Shown here one piece after another: positions 1 to 6,593 of a DNA stretch of 14,444 nucleotides. Within the stretch, counting starts at the first letter, position 1. Each line of letters opens with the position of its first letter. Position numbers and translations under genes: made by a program. Under the pieces are notes generated by a model, which was given only the letters and a program-made list of their open reading frames with translations, had not been told where the DNA came from and searched no databases. The stretch is from Deltaproteobacteria bacterium RBG_16_54_11 (lineage in GTDB: Bacteria > Desulfobacterota > B13-G15 > RBG-16-54-18), in assembly GCA_001797905.1 (NCBI GenBank), contig MGQS01000062.1:387-14830 (forward strand), written 5' to 3'.

Positions 1-919
1 GGTACAGGCGGTTGTGAAGGAAGTCTTTCAAGAGGCCGCTCTCTTTTTGGAGGGAAGGACTATAGCTGACCAGGTTTTTCTTTAGCCTGCGAACATCCGC
101 TCCCGTCCCTATGCCGTGCTCCTTTATGTTTTGCAGCGTATGGCTGACGACATCCTGGATCAACAGCCCGATGAGCGAGCTGATGGCGGCGTACGTCTTT
201 GCCTGTGCGGTGGCCTGCGGATACTTTTTCTCAACGCGCGTGAAGACCTCTTGCCAGAGGGGGACTTCCATGAGCTCGTCCCGGTGAATAAGGTTCGACT
301 CCACCCCATCATCGATATCATGGTTGTTGTAGGCTATCTCGTCGGCCACGTTGATGATCTGGGCCTCCAGGGTGGGGGCCAGACCCATCTCATAGTCGGA
401 GAGGTCCTCGGCAGGGGAGTCATGATAGGAGGAGTGTTTGGCCAAGCCCTCCCGCGTCTCAAAGGTCAGATTCAGGCCGGGGAAAAGGGGGTATCGCTCC
501 TCCAAGACCTCCACGACCCGCAGGCTCTGCAAATTATGCTCAAAGCCCCCATACTCTGCCATGAGGGTGTGGAGGACGTCCTCTCCTGCGTGGCCGAACG
601 GTGTATGCCCCAGGTCATGGGCCAAGGCGATGGCCTCGGTCAGCTCCTCGTTGAGCCTCAGCTTGCGGGCGATCCCCCGGGCGATCTGGGCCACCTCAAG
701 GGAGTGGGTGAGGCGGGTCCGGTAGTAATCACCCTCGTGGTTGACAAAGACCTGCGTCTTGTACTCCAGCCTCCGGAAGGCAGCGCAGTGGATGATCCGA
801 TCCCGATCCCGCTCGAAGGCAGGCCGATCGTCCTTAAATTCCTCGGGATATCTTCTCCCCTTGGATAGAACGCTGCGGGAGGCATACGGCGCGAGATCGG
901 GACGCTCATAATCGATCAT
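1..919 (-). CDS. dgt: dGTPase-like HD-domain triphosphohydrolase (partial, C-terminus outside window)
   Basis: Reading the minus strand from ATG 919 gives 306 uninterrupted codons running off base 1, so only the C-terminal end is missing. The protein has the hallmarks of deoxyguanosinetriphosphate triphosphohydrolase-like proteins, which hydrolyse dNTPs to the deoxynucleoside and triphosphate. These are RDRIIHCAAFRRLEYKTQVF (residues 39-58), His72 in RTRLTHSLE, the His101-Asp102 pair in AHDLGHTPFGHAGE, and Asp193 in ADEIAYNNHD. Together His72, His101, Asp102 and Asp193 are the expected metal ligands of an HD domain. The start is supported by GAGGTG about six bases upstream and by a promoter at 940-967. 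The gene diverges from gyrA. Its likely role is control of dNTP pools, which fits a replication neighbourhood. The family is clear; the preferred nucleotide cannot be read from sequence, and many relatives are named only dGTPase-like. Confidence 0.93.
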   Translation of the reverse strand, partial: MIDYERPDLAPYASRSVLSKGRRYPEEFKDDRPAFERDRDRIIHCAAFRRLEYKTQVFVNHEGDYYRTRLTHSLEVAQIARGIARKLRLNEELTEAIALAHDLGHTPFGHAGEDVLHTLMAEYGGFEHNLQSLRVVEVLEERYPLFPGLNLTFETREGLAKHSSYHDSPAEDLSDYEMGLAPTLEAQIINVADEIAYNNHDIDDGVESNLIHRDELMEVPLWQEVFTRVEKKYPQATAQAKTYAAISSLIGLLIQDVVSHTLQNIKEHGIGTGADVRRLKKNLVSYSPSLQKESGLLKDFLHNRLY

Positions 920-939
920 CTCCCTCACCTCGTGGGCAT

Positions 940-967
940 CTTATAGTCACCCCTCCCCTCTTGTCAA
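940..967 (-). promoter_or_regulatory. Candidate sigma70 promoter for the dGTPase gene
   Basis: On the minus strand there is a perfect TTGACA (-35, bases 967-962), a 16-base spacer and TATAAG (-10, bases 945-940). Transcription would start near base 933, giving a leader of about 14 bases that just contains the GAGGTG ribosome-binding site before ATG 919. The match is strong by eye, but no start site has been measured. Confidence 0.6.
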
Positions 968-980
968 GGCGTACCGGGCG

Positions 981-1140
981 GTTGAAAACAGCCCATCTGC
1001 CCCGCGTTTCGCGGGATTACTCTCATCCTTACGTCGTTGCGACGTACTATTAAGTACGCCTCACTCCTCAGCCCCGCCACGGGCGTGATTTCGCAAGGCT
1101 CAACATTTTTGAACAGCCTCTACGAAATCCATTTTTCAAC
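981..1140. repeat. Hairpin-rich block with short terminal inverted repeat; possible small interspersed element
   Basis: This stretch has no gene. It is bounded by GTTGAAAA (981-988) and its exact reverse complement TTTTCAAC (1133-1140). Inside are consecutive short hairpins: CCCGCG/CGCGGG with a 3-base loop (1001-1015), ACGTCG/CGACGT with a 3-base loop (1031-1045), CGTACT/AGTACG with a 4-base loop (1043-1058, sharing three bases with the previous one), a GCCC/GGGC stem around 1071-1084, and AGGCT/AGCCT (1096-1119). It sits between the two divergent promoters. This layout resembles MITE- or REP-type intergenic elements, but one copy cannot prove repetition. No target-site duplication was recognised. 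The remaining gap, 1141-1214, holds only a perfect 10-base palindrome, CGAGGCCTCG (1154-1163). Confidence 0.4.
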
Positions 1141-1214
1141 AACATCGTAACCCCGAGGCCTCGTGCAGACGATGCGCCGCGCGTCGGTAACGGCGAACCT
1201 GACGAACATCTCCC

Positions 1215-1243
1215 TTGATAACGCCTCCTCCTTCTGCTACAAT
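1215..1243 (+). promoter_or_regulatory. Candidate sigma70 promoter for gyrA
   Basis: TTGATA (1215-1220) and TACAAT (1238-1243) each match five of six consensus bases and are separated by exactly 17 bases. Transcription would start near 1250, leaving about 22 bases of leader with the GGAGG site before GTG 1272. The -35 hexamer contains the in-frame TTG at 1215 and the -10 overlaps the in-frame ATG at 1242, so neither codon would be usefully transcribed from this promoter. Confidence 0.6.
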
Positions 1244-1261
1244 GGAGAAAATCAGATTTCC

Positions 1262-1266
1262 GGAGG
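1262..1266 (+). promoter_or_regulatory. Ribosome-binding site deciding the gyrA start
   Basis: GGAGG lies five bases before GTG 1272. The alternative starts TTG 1215 and ATG 1242 have only pyrimidine-rich sequence upstream and no Shine-Dalgarno match. This is the main sequence reason, along with the promoter position, for placing the gyrA start at 1272. Confidence 0.65.
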
Positions 1267-1271
1267 ATGTC

Positions 1272-3713
1272 GTGACGATTTCCACGAGCGGATTTGTACC
1301 GGTGAATATCGAAGATGAGATGCGCAGATCCTATATGGATTATGCCATGAGCGTCATTATCGGGCGAGCCCTCCCGGATGTGCGGGATGGTCTCAAACCC
1401 GTGCACCGGCGGGTCCTCTTTGCCATGCACACCCTCGCGAATCATTGGAACAAACCCTTTAAGAAATCGGCCCGCGTGGTGGGTGACGTCATCGGCAAAT
1501 ACCACCCCCACGGCGACGTCGCAGTCTACGACACCATCGTCAGGATGGCCCAGGATTTTTCCCTGCGCTACCCCCTGGTTGAGGGGCAGGGAAACTTCGG
1601 CTCGGTGGACGGCGATTCAGCAGCCGCCATGCGGTACACGGAGGTTAGGCTCACCCGCTTGGCCAACGAATTGCTGGGGGACATCGATAAGGACACGGTG
1701 GACTTCGGCCCCAACTATGATGACTCCCTAGAAGAACCGCTGCTGCTGCCTGCCAGTTTTCCCAACCTCTTGGTCAACGGCGCCGCCGGTATCGCCGTGG
1801 GGATGGCCACCAATATCCCGCCCCATAACATTATCGAGGTGATCGACGCCATCATCGCCCAGATAGAGAATCCGGCAATAACGATCGAGGAGTTGATGGA
1901 GTTCATCCCTGGACCCGACTTCCCCACCAGTGCCCTCATTTGTGGGAGGGAGGGGATCAGGGCGGCCTATCAGACCGGCAGGGGGGTCATCCAGCTTCGG
2001 GCGCGGGCCCTCGTGGAGGAGCAGAAAGGGGGCCGGAATCGGATCGTCATCACCGAGCTCCCCTATCAGGTGAACAAGGCCCGGCTCGTGGAGAAGATCG
2101 CCCAGTTGATGCAGGAGAAGCGCATCGAAGGGATCGCCGAGGTGCGAGATGAGTCCGACCGCGAGGGGATGCGGATGGTGCTGGAGCTGAGAAAGGACGA
2201 GGTGCCCGAGGTCATCCTCAACCAGCTCTATAAGCTCACCCAACTACAAGGCTCCTTCGGGATCATCCTTTTGGCCCTGGTGGATAACAGGCCCGTTGTC
2301 TTGAATTTAAAGGAGCTCATCGGCCATTTTATCGAACACCGTAGGGTGGTGGTTACCCGTCGTTCCCGCCATGAACTGCGCGAGGCCGAGGCCCGTGCCC
2401 ATATCCTCCAGGGGCTGCTGAAGGCACTAGGGCAGATCGACGCCATCATCGCGTTGATCAAGAGATCAAAGACACCGGCCGAGGCCAAGGCAGCGTTGGT
2501 GCAGGGTTTCGCGTTCACCGAGGTCCAGGCCCAGGCTATCTTGGACATGAGGCTGCAACGCCTCACCGGCCTGGAACGGGAGAAGATCGCCGAGGAGTTC
2601 GACAAGCTGAGCAAGGAGATAGCACGGCTGAGACAGATCCTCGGTGATGAGCGACTCCTGATGGAAGTGATCGTCCGGGAGCTGCAGGTAATCCACGAGG
2701 AATTCGGCGACCCCCGCCGGACACAGATCATCGACGATGGGGGCATTGTCGGACTCGAAGACCTGATCCAGGAAGAGGATATGGTAGTCACCATAACGCA
2801 CACCGGTTACGCCAAGCGGACTCCGACCGGCCTGTATCGCAGCCAGCGCCGCGGGGGGAAGGGAAGGCTCGGCATCACCGTCAAGGACCAGGACTTTGTG
2901 GAACACTTCTTCGTCGCCCCCACACACCACTACATCCTCTTCTTTACCGATCGGGGAAAGGTCTATTGGTTGAAGGTTCACCAGATCCCCCAGGCTGCTC
3001 CTTCGGCTAAGGGGAAGGCCTTGGTCAACCTTATCAGCCTCTCTCCGCAAGAGCGAATCACGGCCATCCTCCCGGTCAGGGAGTTCACGCCGGGAAAGTT
3101 CATCATCGTGGCCACCAAAAAGGGGATGTTAAAGAAGATCGCTTTGCAGGCCTTCAGCAATCCGCGCGCAGATGGTATCATCGCGCTGCGCCTGAAGGAA
3201 GGGGATTCCCTGGTGGATGCCAAGCTTACGGAGGAAGGCAGAGAGATCTTTGTGGGGACGCGGATGGGAAAGGCGACCAGGTTCAAGGAGGGGCGCCTTC
3301 GGGACATGGGAAGGGCGGCCAGCGGGGTGAGGGGGATCACCCTCGCGGCGCAGGACCGACTGGTTGCCTTGGAGATCGTCCAGGAGGGGGCCGAGCTGCT
3401 CAGCGTGACCGAAAAAGGCTATGGTAAGAGGACCCCCCTGTCGGAGTACCGAAGTCAAAACCGGGGGGGCAAGGGGGTCATCAACACCTTGGTCTCCGAG
3501 AAGAATGGGCCGGTGGTGGGCATACTCCAGATGGTAGATGAGGATGAGGTGATCTTGATCTCAGACAGGGGGAAGATATTGCGGCTCTCTGTTGGGGATA
3601 TCCCCCTGAGGGGGAGAAATACCATGGGGGTTAGGCTCATCGACATGGAAACCGGGGAAAAGGTGGTGGGCTTGGCTCGACTCGTAGAAAAGGAGAAAAA
3701 GGACTTGACCTAA
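1272..3713 (+). CDS. gyrA: DNA gyrase subunit A
   Basis: GyrA is the DNA-breaking and rejoining subunit of gyrase; with GyrB it introduces negative supercoils. From GTG 1272 the protein has 813 residues. The N-terminus PVNIEDEMRRSYMDYAMSVI, the GKYHPHGD motif and the catalytic tyrosine in AAMRYTEVRL are clear. With this start the tyrosine is residue 122, the same number as in E. coli. The C-terminal DNA-wrapping domain carries a canonical GyrA box, QRRGGKG (525-531), and a second copy, QNRGGKG (729-735). These mark it as GyrA rather than ParC. Residue 83, in the quinolone-determining region, is valine where Ser or Thr is usual; Asp87 is kept. The open frame extends up to TTG 1215 (832 residues), but promoter and ribosome-binding site favour 1272. 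No terminator with a T-tract follows. Confidence 0.95.
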   Translation: MTISTSGFVPVNIEDEMRRSYMDYAMSVIIGRALPDVRDGLKPVHRRVLFAMHTLANHWNKPFKKSARVVGDVIGKYHPHGDVAVYDTIVRMAQDFSLRYPLVEGQGNFGSVDGDSAAAMRYTEVRLTRLANELLGDIDKDTVDFGPNYDDSLEEPLLLPASFPNLLVNGAAGIAVGMATNIPPHNIIEVIDAIIAQIENPAITIEELMEFIPGPDFPTSALICGREGIRAAYQTGRGVIQLRARALVEEQKGGRNRIVITELPYQVNKARLVEKIAQLMQEKRIEGIAEVRDESDREGMRMVLELRKDEVPEVILNQLYKLTQLQGSFGIILLALVDNRPVVLNLKELIGHFIEHRRVVVTRRSRHELREAEARAHILQGLLKALGQIDAIIALIKRSKTPAEAKAALVQGFAFTEVQAQAILDMRLQRLTGLEREKIAEEFDKLSKEIARLRQILGDERLLMEVIVRELQVIHEEFGDPRRTQIIDDGGIVGLEDLIQEEDMVVTITHTGYAKRTPTGLYRSQRRGGKGRLGITVKDQDFVEHFFVAPTHHYILFFTDRGKVYWLKVHQIPQAAPSAKGKALVNLISLSPQERITAILPVREFTPGKFIIVATKKGMLKKIALQAFSNPRADGIIALRLKEGDSLVDAKLTEEGREIFVGTRMGKATRFKEGRLRDMGRAASGVRGITLAAQDRLVALEIVQEGAELLSVTEKGYGKRTPLSEYRSQNRGGKGVINTLVSEKNGPVVGILQMVDEDEVILISDRGKILRLSVGDIPLRGRNTMGVRLIDMETGEKVVGLARLVEKEKKDLT

Positions 3714-3736
3714 GAGCGCTTTTCTGATACAGAGGG

Positions 3737-3795
3737 TATATCGTACATCCCGGCCGGCAAAGGTTAGTCTCCGGCCTCGTGGAATGTATGATGTA
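3737..3795 (+). other. Long imperfect hairpin downstream of gyrA and upstream of dnaA
   Basis: Bases 3737-3748 pair with 3784-3795 over 12 positions including two G-U pairs. After a bulge, two C-G pairs (3749-3750 with 3781-3782) and GGCCGG (3752-3757) with CCGGCC (3771-3776) close a 13-base loop. No T-run follows, so it is not a classical intrinsic terminator. It could be a gyrA 3' end or processing structure, a structured dnaA leader, or part of the origin. The gap 3714-3941 holds this hairpin, a perfect palindrome AAGAATTCTT (3819-3828), DnaA-box-like sites and a -10-like hexamer, but no gene. Confidence 0.45.
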
Positions 3796-3849
3796 AAGAG
3801 GATTAACAGAAGACTTTCAAGAATTCTTCCTTTTTCCTATCACAAAAAG

Positions 3850-3870
3850 ATATCCACAAGTTGTGGAATA
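3850..3870. promoter_or_regulatory. Inverted pair of DnaA-box-like sites
   Basis: ATATCCACA (3850-3858) differs from the E. coli DnaA box TTATCCACA at one position. TGTGGAATA (3862-3870) is a second site on the opposite strand with two mismatches. Together they form a near-palindrome centred on CAAG about 80 bases before dnaA. Such sites near dnaA usually serve autorepression, origin function, or both. Only this pair is convincing in the gap, which is fewer than in many mapped origins. Confidence 0.45.
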
Positions 3871-3926
3871 AATGTTGAAATTCCATCAATTAGAGAGCGC
3901 ATCCCAGTGCAACAGCCTCGCGCATA

Positions 3927-3932
3927 TATAAT
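3927..3932 (+). promoter_or_regulatory. TATAAT -10-like hexamer immediately before dnaA
   Basis: A perfect TATAAT ends nine bases before ATG 3942. No good -35 is seen at 16-18 bases upstream. If it is used, transcription would begin about two bases before the start codon, giving an essentially leaderless dnaA message. This would agree with the lack of any Shine-Dalgarno sequence before that ATG. AT-rich sequence could also produce this match by chance. Confidence 0.35.
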
Positions 3933-3941
3933 TCTGTAACC

Positions 3942-5276
3942 ATGGAAGATTTTTGGCCACAAGTCTTAGAGACAATCAAGGGACAGGTAAATATCAACAG
4001 TTTCGAGACGTGGATTAAGCCCATTCACTGTCAATCAATCGATGATAAGAAGCTTATCCTCGAGGTGCCCAATAATTTCTTCCGCGACTGGGTCGCTGAA
4101 CACTACGTACAGACCATCAAGGGGGTCCTCTTTGAACTCACCGGGAAGGATTACACGGTATCGCTCCTGGTAAAAAAGGTTAAGCCCCCTCACCTCAAGG
4201 AAGCTCCGGCGGCAGATGACAGGGGGGGGGATGACGATTTGGCCAGCCGCATGTTCAACCCTCGGTATACTTTCGATAACTTTGTGATCGGGGCTGGAAA
4301 TCAATTTGCCCATGCCGCATCCCAGGCAGTAGCCGACACCCCGGGGAGGAGATATAACCCCCTCTTCGTCTACGGGGGCGTGGGGTTGGGGAAAACCCAT
4401 CTCCTCAATGCCGTCGGCCATAGAATAATAAAGACGAGGACGGTCTCCGACCCGACCAAGGTCTGTTACCTCTCTTCTGAAGAATTCACAAACGAACTGG
4501 TTAACTCTATACGATTCGAGCGCATGGATGGATTTAGAAAGAAGTTTAGGAGCATAGAGGTGCTTCTGATAGACGACATCCAGTTTATCGCCGGCAAGGA
4601 GCGGACACAGATAGAATTCTTCCATACTTTCAACTCCTTATATGAGAATAAAAAGCAGATCGTCCTTACGAGCGATAAGCTTCCCCGCGAGATCCCCGAC
4701 TTTGAGGAGCGCCTGAAGTCGAGATTTGAATGGGGCCTCATCGCGGATATCCAGCCCCCGGATGTTGAGACTAAGGTAGCCATACTCAAGAAAAAAGCGG
4801 AATTAGAGAATATCTATATCCCCAATGAAGTAGCCTTTTTCCTTGCGTCCCACATTAACTCAAACATTCGCATCTTGGAGGGCTGTCTCATCCGACTGGG
4901 GGCTTTTGCCTCCCTTACCAAACAACAAGAGATTAACCTAGAGATGGCCAAGGAGGTATTAAAAAATTTTATCAAAGATAAAGAGACGACCATCACTATT
5001 GATAGTATACAGAAAGGGGTCTCCTCATATTTTGACCTTAAACCCAAAGACTTGAGATCCCAAAGGCGCCTAAAACAGGTGGTCGTGCCCAGACAAATAG
5101 GGATGTATCTCTCCAGAAAGCTGACCCATTCCTCACTTATAGAGATTGGTGAAAAGTTCGGCGGAAAAGATCACTCGACCGTCATCCACTCCATCAAAAA
5201 AATAGAAGAAAAGATCAATAACGATCCCTATACAAAGAGCGTCATTGCGGATCTCATGAAAATGATCGCTGAATAG
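3942..5276 (+). CDS. dnaA: Chromosomal replication initiator protein DnaA
   Basis: DnaA binds DnaA boxes at oriC, melts the duplex and helps load the helicase. The 444 residues are usual for the family. Domain I is recognisable from the start (FWPQVLETIKGQV, ETWIKPI). A short acidic and glycine linker follows near residues 85-100. The AAA+ domain has Walker A GGVGLGKTH with Lys151, Walker B LLIDDIQF with Asp211-Asp212, and the sensor region LTSDKLPREIP. Domain IV carries the DnaA signature in GGKDHSTVIHSIKKI near the C-terminus. ATG 3942 fits family alignments but has no visible ribosome-binding site. A run of nine G (4222-4230) falls in the linker coding sequence, a slippage-prone spot. Base composition is lower in GC than gyrA or murA. 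Confidence 0.96.
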   Translation: MEDFWPQVLETIKGQVNINSFETWIKPIHCQSIDDKKLILEVPNNFFRDWVAEHYVQTIKGVLFELTGKDYTVSLLVKKVKPPHLKEAPAADDRGGDDDLASRMFNPRYTFDNFVIGAGNQFAHAASQAVADTPGRRYNPLFVYGGVGLGKTHLLNAVGHRIIKTRTVSDPTKVCYLSSEEFTNELVNSIRFERMDGFRKKFRSIEVLLIDDIQFIAGKERTQIEFFHTFNSLYENKKQIVLTSDKLPREIPDFEERLKSRFEWGLIADIQPPDVETKVAILKKKAELENIYIPNEVAFFLASHINSNIRILEGCLIRLGAFASLTKQQEINLEMAKEVLKNFIKDKETTITIDSIQKGVSSYFDLKPKDLRSQRRLKQVVVPRQIGMYLSRKLTHSSLIEIGEKFGGKDHSTVIHSIKKIEEKINNDPYTKSVIADLMKMIAE

Positions 5277-5281
5277 TTTTA

Positions 5282-5355
5282 AACAGCTATACACCCCCAC
5301 AGGAGCGATTTATAAACAAGGATAAATCCTTTATTTTCAACAAATTGTAGCTGTT
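5282..5355. other. AT-rich dnaA-dnaN gap with inverted repeats
   Basis: AACAGCTA (5282-5289) recurs as its exact reverse complement TAGCTGTT (5348-5355). Between them lies the palindrome AAGGAT-AA-ATCCTT (5318-5331). The gap (5277-5411) is distinctly AT-rich and contains no gene. GTATTCACA (5362-5370) is a poor DnaA-box match. These could be operator or origin elements, or chance in AT-rich DNA. A weak TACTAT (5382-5387) is the only -10-like site, with no matching -35. Confidence 0.3.
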
Positions 5356-5411
5356 ATGAACGTATTCACAGTGCTTATGACTACTATTAACTGTTTTTTA
5401 AGGAGAACCAT

Positions 5412-6518
5412 ATGAAATTCGTCATAGAAAAAGGACTTTTTCAAACAGGCCTGGGAAAGATTCAGGGAATTGCGGAACGCAGAAGCACCATCCCCATTCT
5501 TTCCAACACGGTGATCTCCGGAGAAAAAAACAAGATAAATATCGTGGCAACCGACCTGGAAATAGGGGTGATGGAAATTATAGAAGTGGATAAAGTAGAA
5601 AAGGGAGATATTTGCGTTCCCGCACGGAAACTCTATGATATCGTGAAAGAGCTTTCTGAAGAACAGGTGGAAGTACAACGAGGGGAAAACTTCTGGATTT
5701 CTATCAAGGCGGGAAAGAGCGTTTTTAATCTTCCGGGAGTAGATCCAAAAGAGTTTCCGACATTTCCATCGATTGAAGGGGCTGCTTATTTTACCATGGG
5801 GGCTTCGACTCTTTTGGATATGATAGAAAAGACGGTCTTCGCCGCTTCTTCTGAGGAGTCCAGGTTCAATCTCAATGGAATTTATATGGAGAAAATAAAT
5901 AAAGATAAAAGAGATTATTTTCGTATGGTGGCAACAGACGGGCACAGGCTCTCCGTGATTGATAAGGAGTTGAGACTGACCCTAGAGAGAGGAATTATTA
6001 TATCCAGAAGGGGATTAACGGAATTGCGGCGGGCATTGGGGGATGGAGAAACAGAAGTTACAATCTCCCTCAAGGATAATAATTGCATATTCAAAACAGA
6101 ACAAACGATCGTCGTCATACGCCTCTTGGAGGGAGAATATCCGGACTACCAGCAGGTTATCCCCAAAGAAAACGACAAGCACATTGTCATAGAGAGGAAG
6201 GAATTCATCGGCGCCCTGCGCCGTGCACAGGTAATCGCCAGCGAAAAGGGTGAAGGGGTGAAGTTCTCTATCCGTGGAGGAACAATGGAGATCAGGACAG
6301 GGGGGCCCGATGTGGGCAATGTGCAAGAGGAGATGAAGGTTGACTATAGCGGGGACCCGCTAGACGTCAGTTTTAATGCGCGCTATCTTTTGGATGTTTT
6401 AAATATCATGGATACAGAGAAGATACAGATGGAGTTAAAGGAGGAATTGAATTCCGGGCTTATTAGGCCCGTGAACGGAGAGGATCATCTCTATGTCATA
6501 ATGCCCATGCGCCTCTAA
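5412..6518 (+). CDS. dnaN: DNA polymerase III beta subunit (sliding clamp)
   Basis: DnaN forms the ring-shaped clamp that tethers DNA polymerase III to DNA and recruits repair and mismatch proteins. The 368 residues match the family (about 366 in E. coli). Characteristic features include ERRSTIPILSN near the start, ATDLEIGV, the central segment SRFNLNGIYME followed by VATDGHRLSV, EGEYPDY near residue 240, and the C-terminal VIMPMRL, which closes the peptide-binding pocket region. ATG 5412 has AGGAG six bases upstream. Codon choice is rich in A and T ending codons compared with gyrA, gyrB and murA. The next gene is gyrB rather than recF. Confidence 0.96.
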   Translation: MKFVIEKGLFQTGLGKIQGIAERRSTIPILSNTVISGEKNKINIVATDLEIGVMEIIEVDKVEKGDICVPARKLYDIVKELSEEQVEVQRGENFWISIKAGKSVFNLPGVDPKEFPTFPSIEGAAYFTMGASTLLDMIEKTVFAASSEESRFNLNGIYMEKINKDKRDYFRMVATDGHRLSVIDKELRLTLERGIIISRRGLTELRRALGDGETEVTISLKDNNCIFKTEQTIVVIRLLEGEYPDYQQVIPKENDKHIVIERKEFIGALRRAQVIASEKGEGVKFSIRGGTMEIRTGGPDVGNVQEEMKVDYSGDPLDVSFNARYLLDVLNIMDTEKIQMELKEELNSGLIRPVNGEDHLYVIMPMRL

Positions 6519-6593
6519 AAGGCCGGGGATACTCCCTTCTCATATCTCATATCCCTCTTATCTCGCCCAATAAATTGTTGTCAGGAGAGAGCA

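Noticed and set aside
116..868. A 250-codon open frame on the plus strand
   Set aside because: It is antisense to the dGTPase gene, whose HD motifs are unmistakable; the plus-strand product shows no recognisable domain.
3705..3733. TTGACC and TACAGA as a dnaA promoter
   Set aside because: The -35 is good and spacing is 17, but the -10 matches only three of six positions; kept only as context for the hairpin finding.
3815..3843. TTTCAA and TATCAC as a dnaA promoter overlapping the DnaA-box pair
   Set aside because: Spacing is 17, but the -35 matches three and the -10 four of six bases, within chance in AT-rich DNA.
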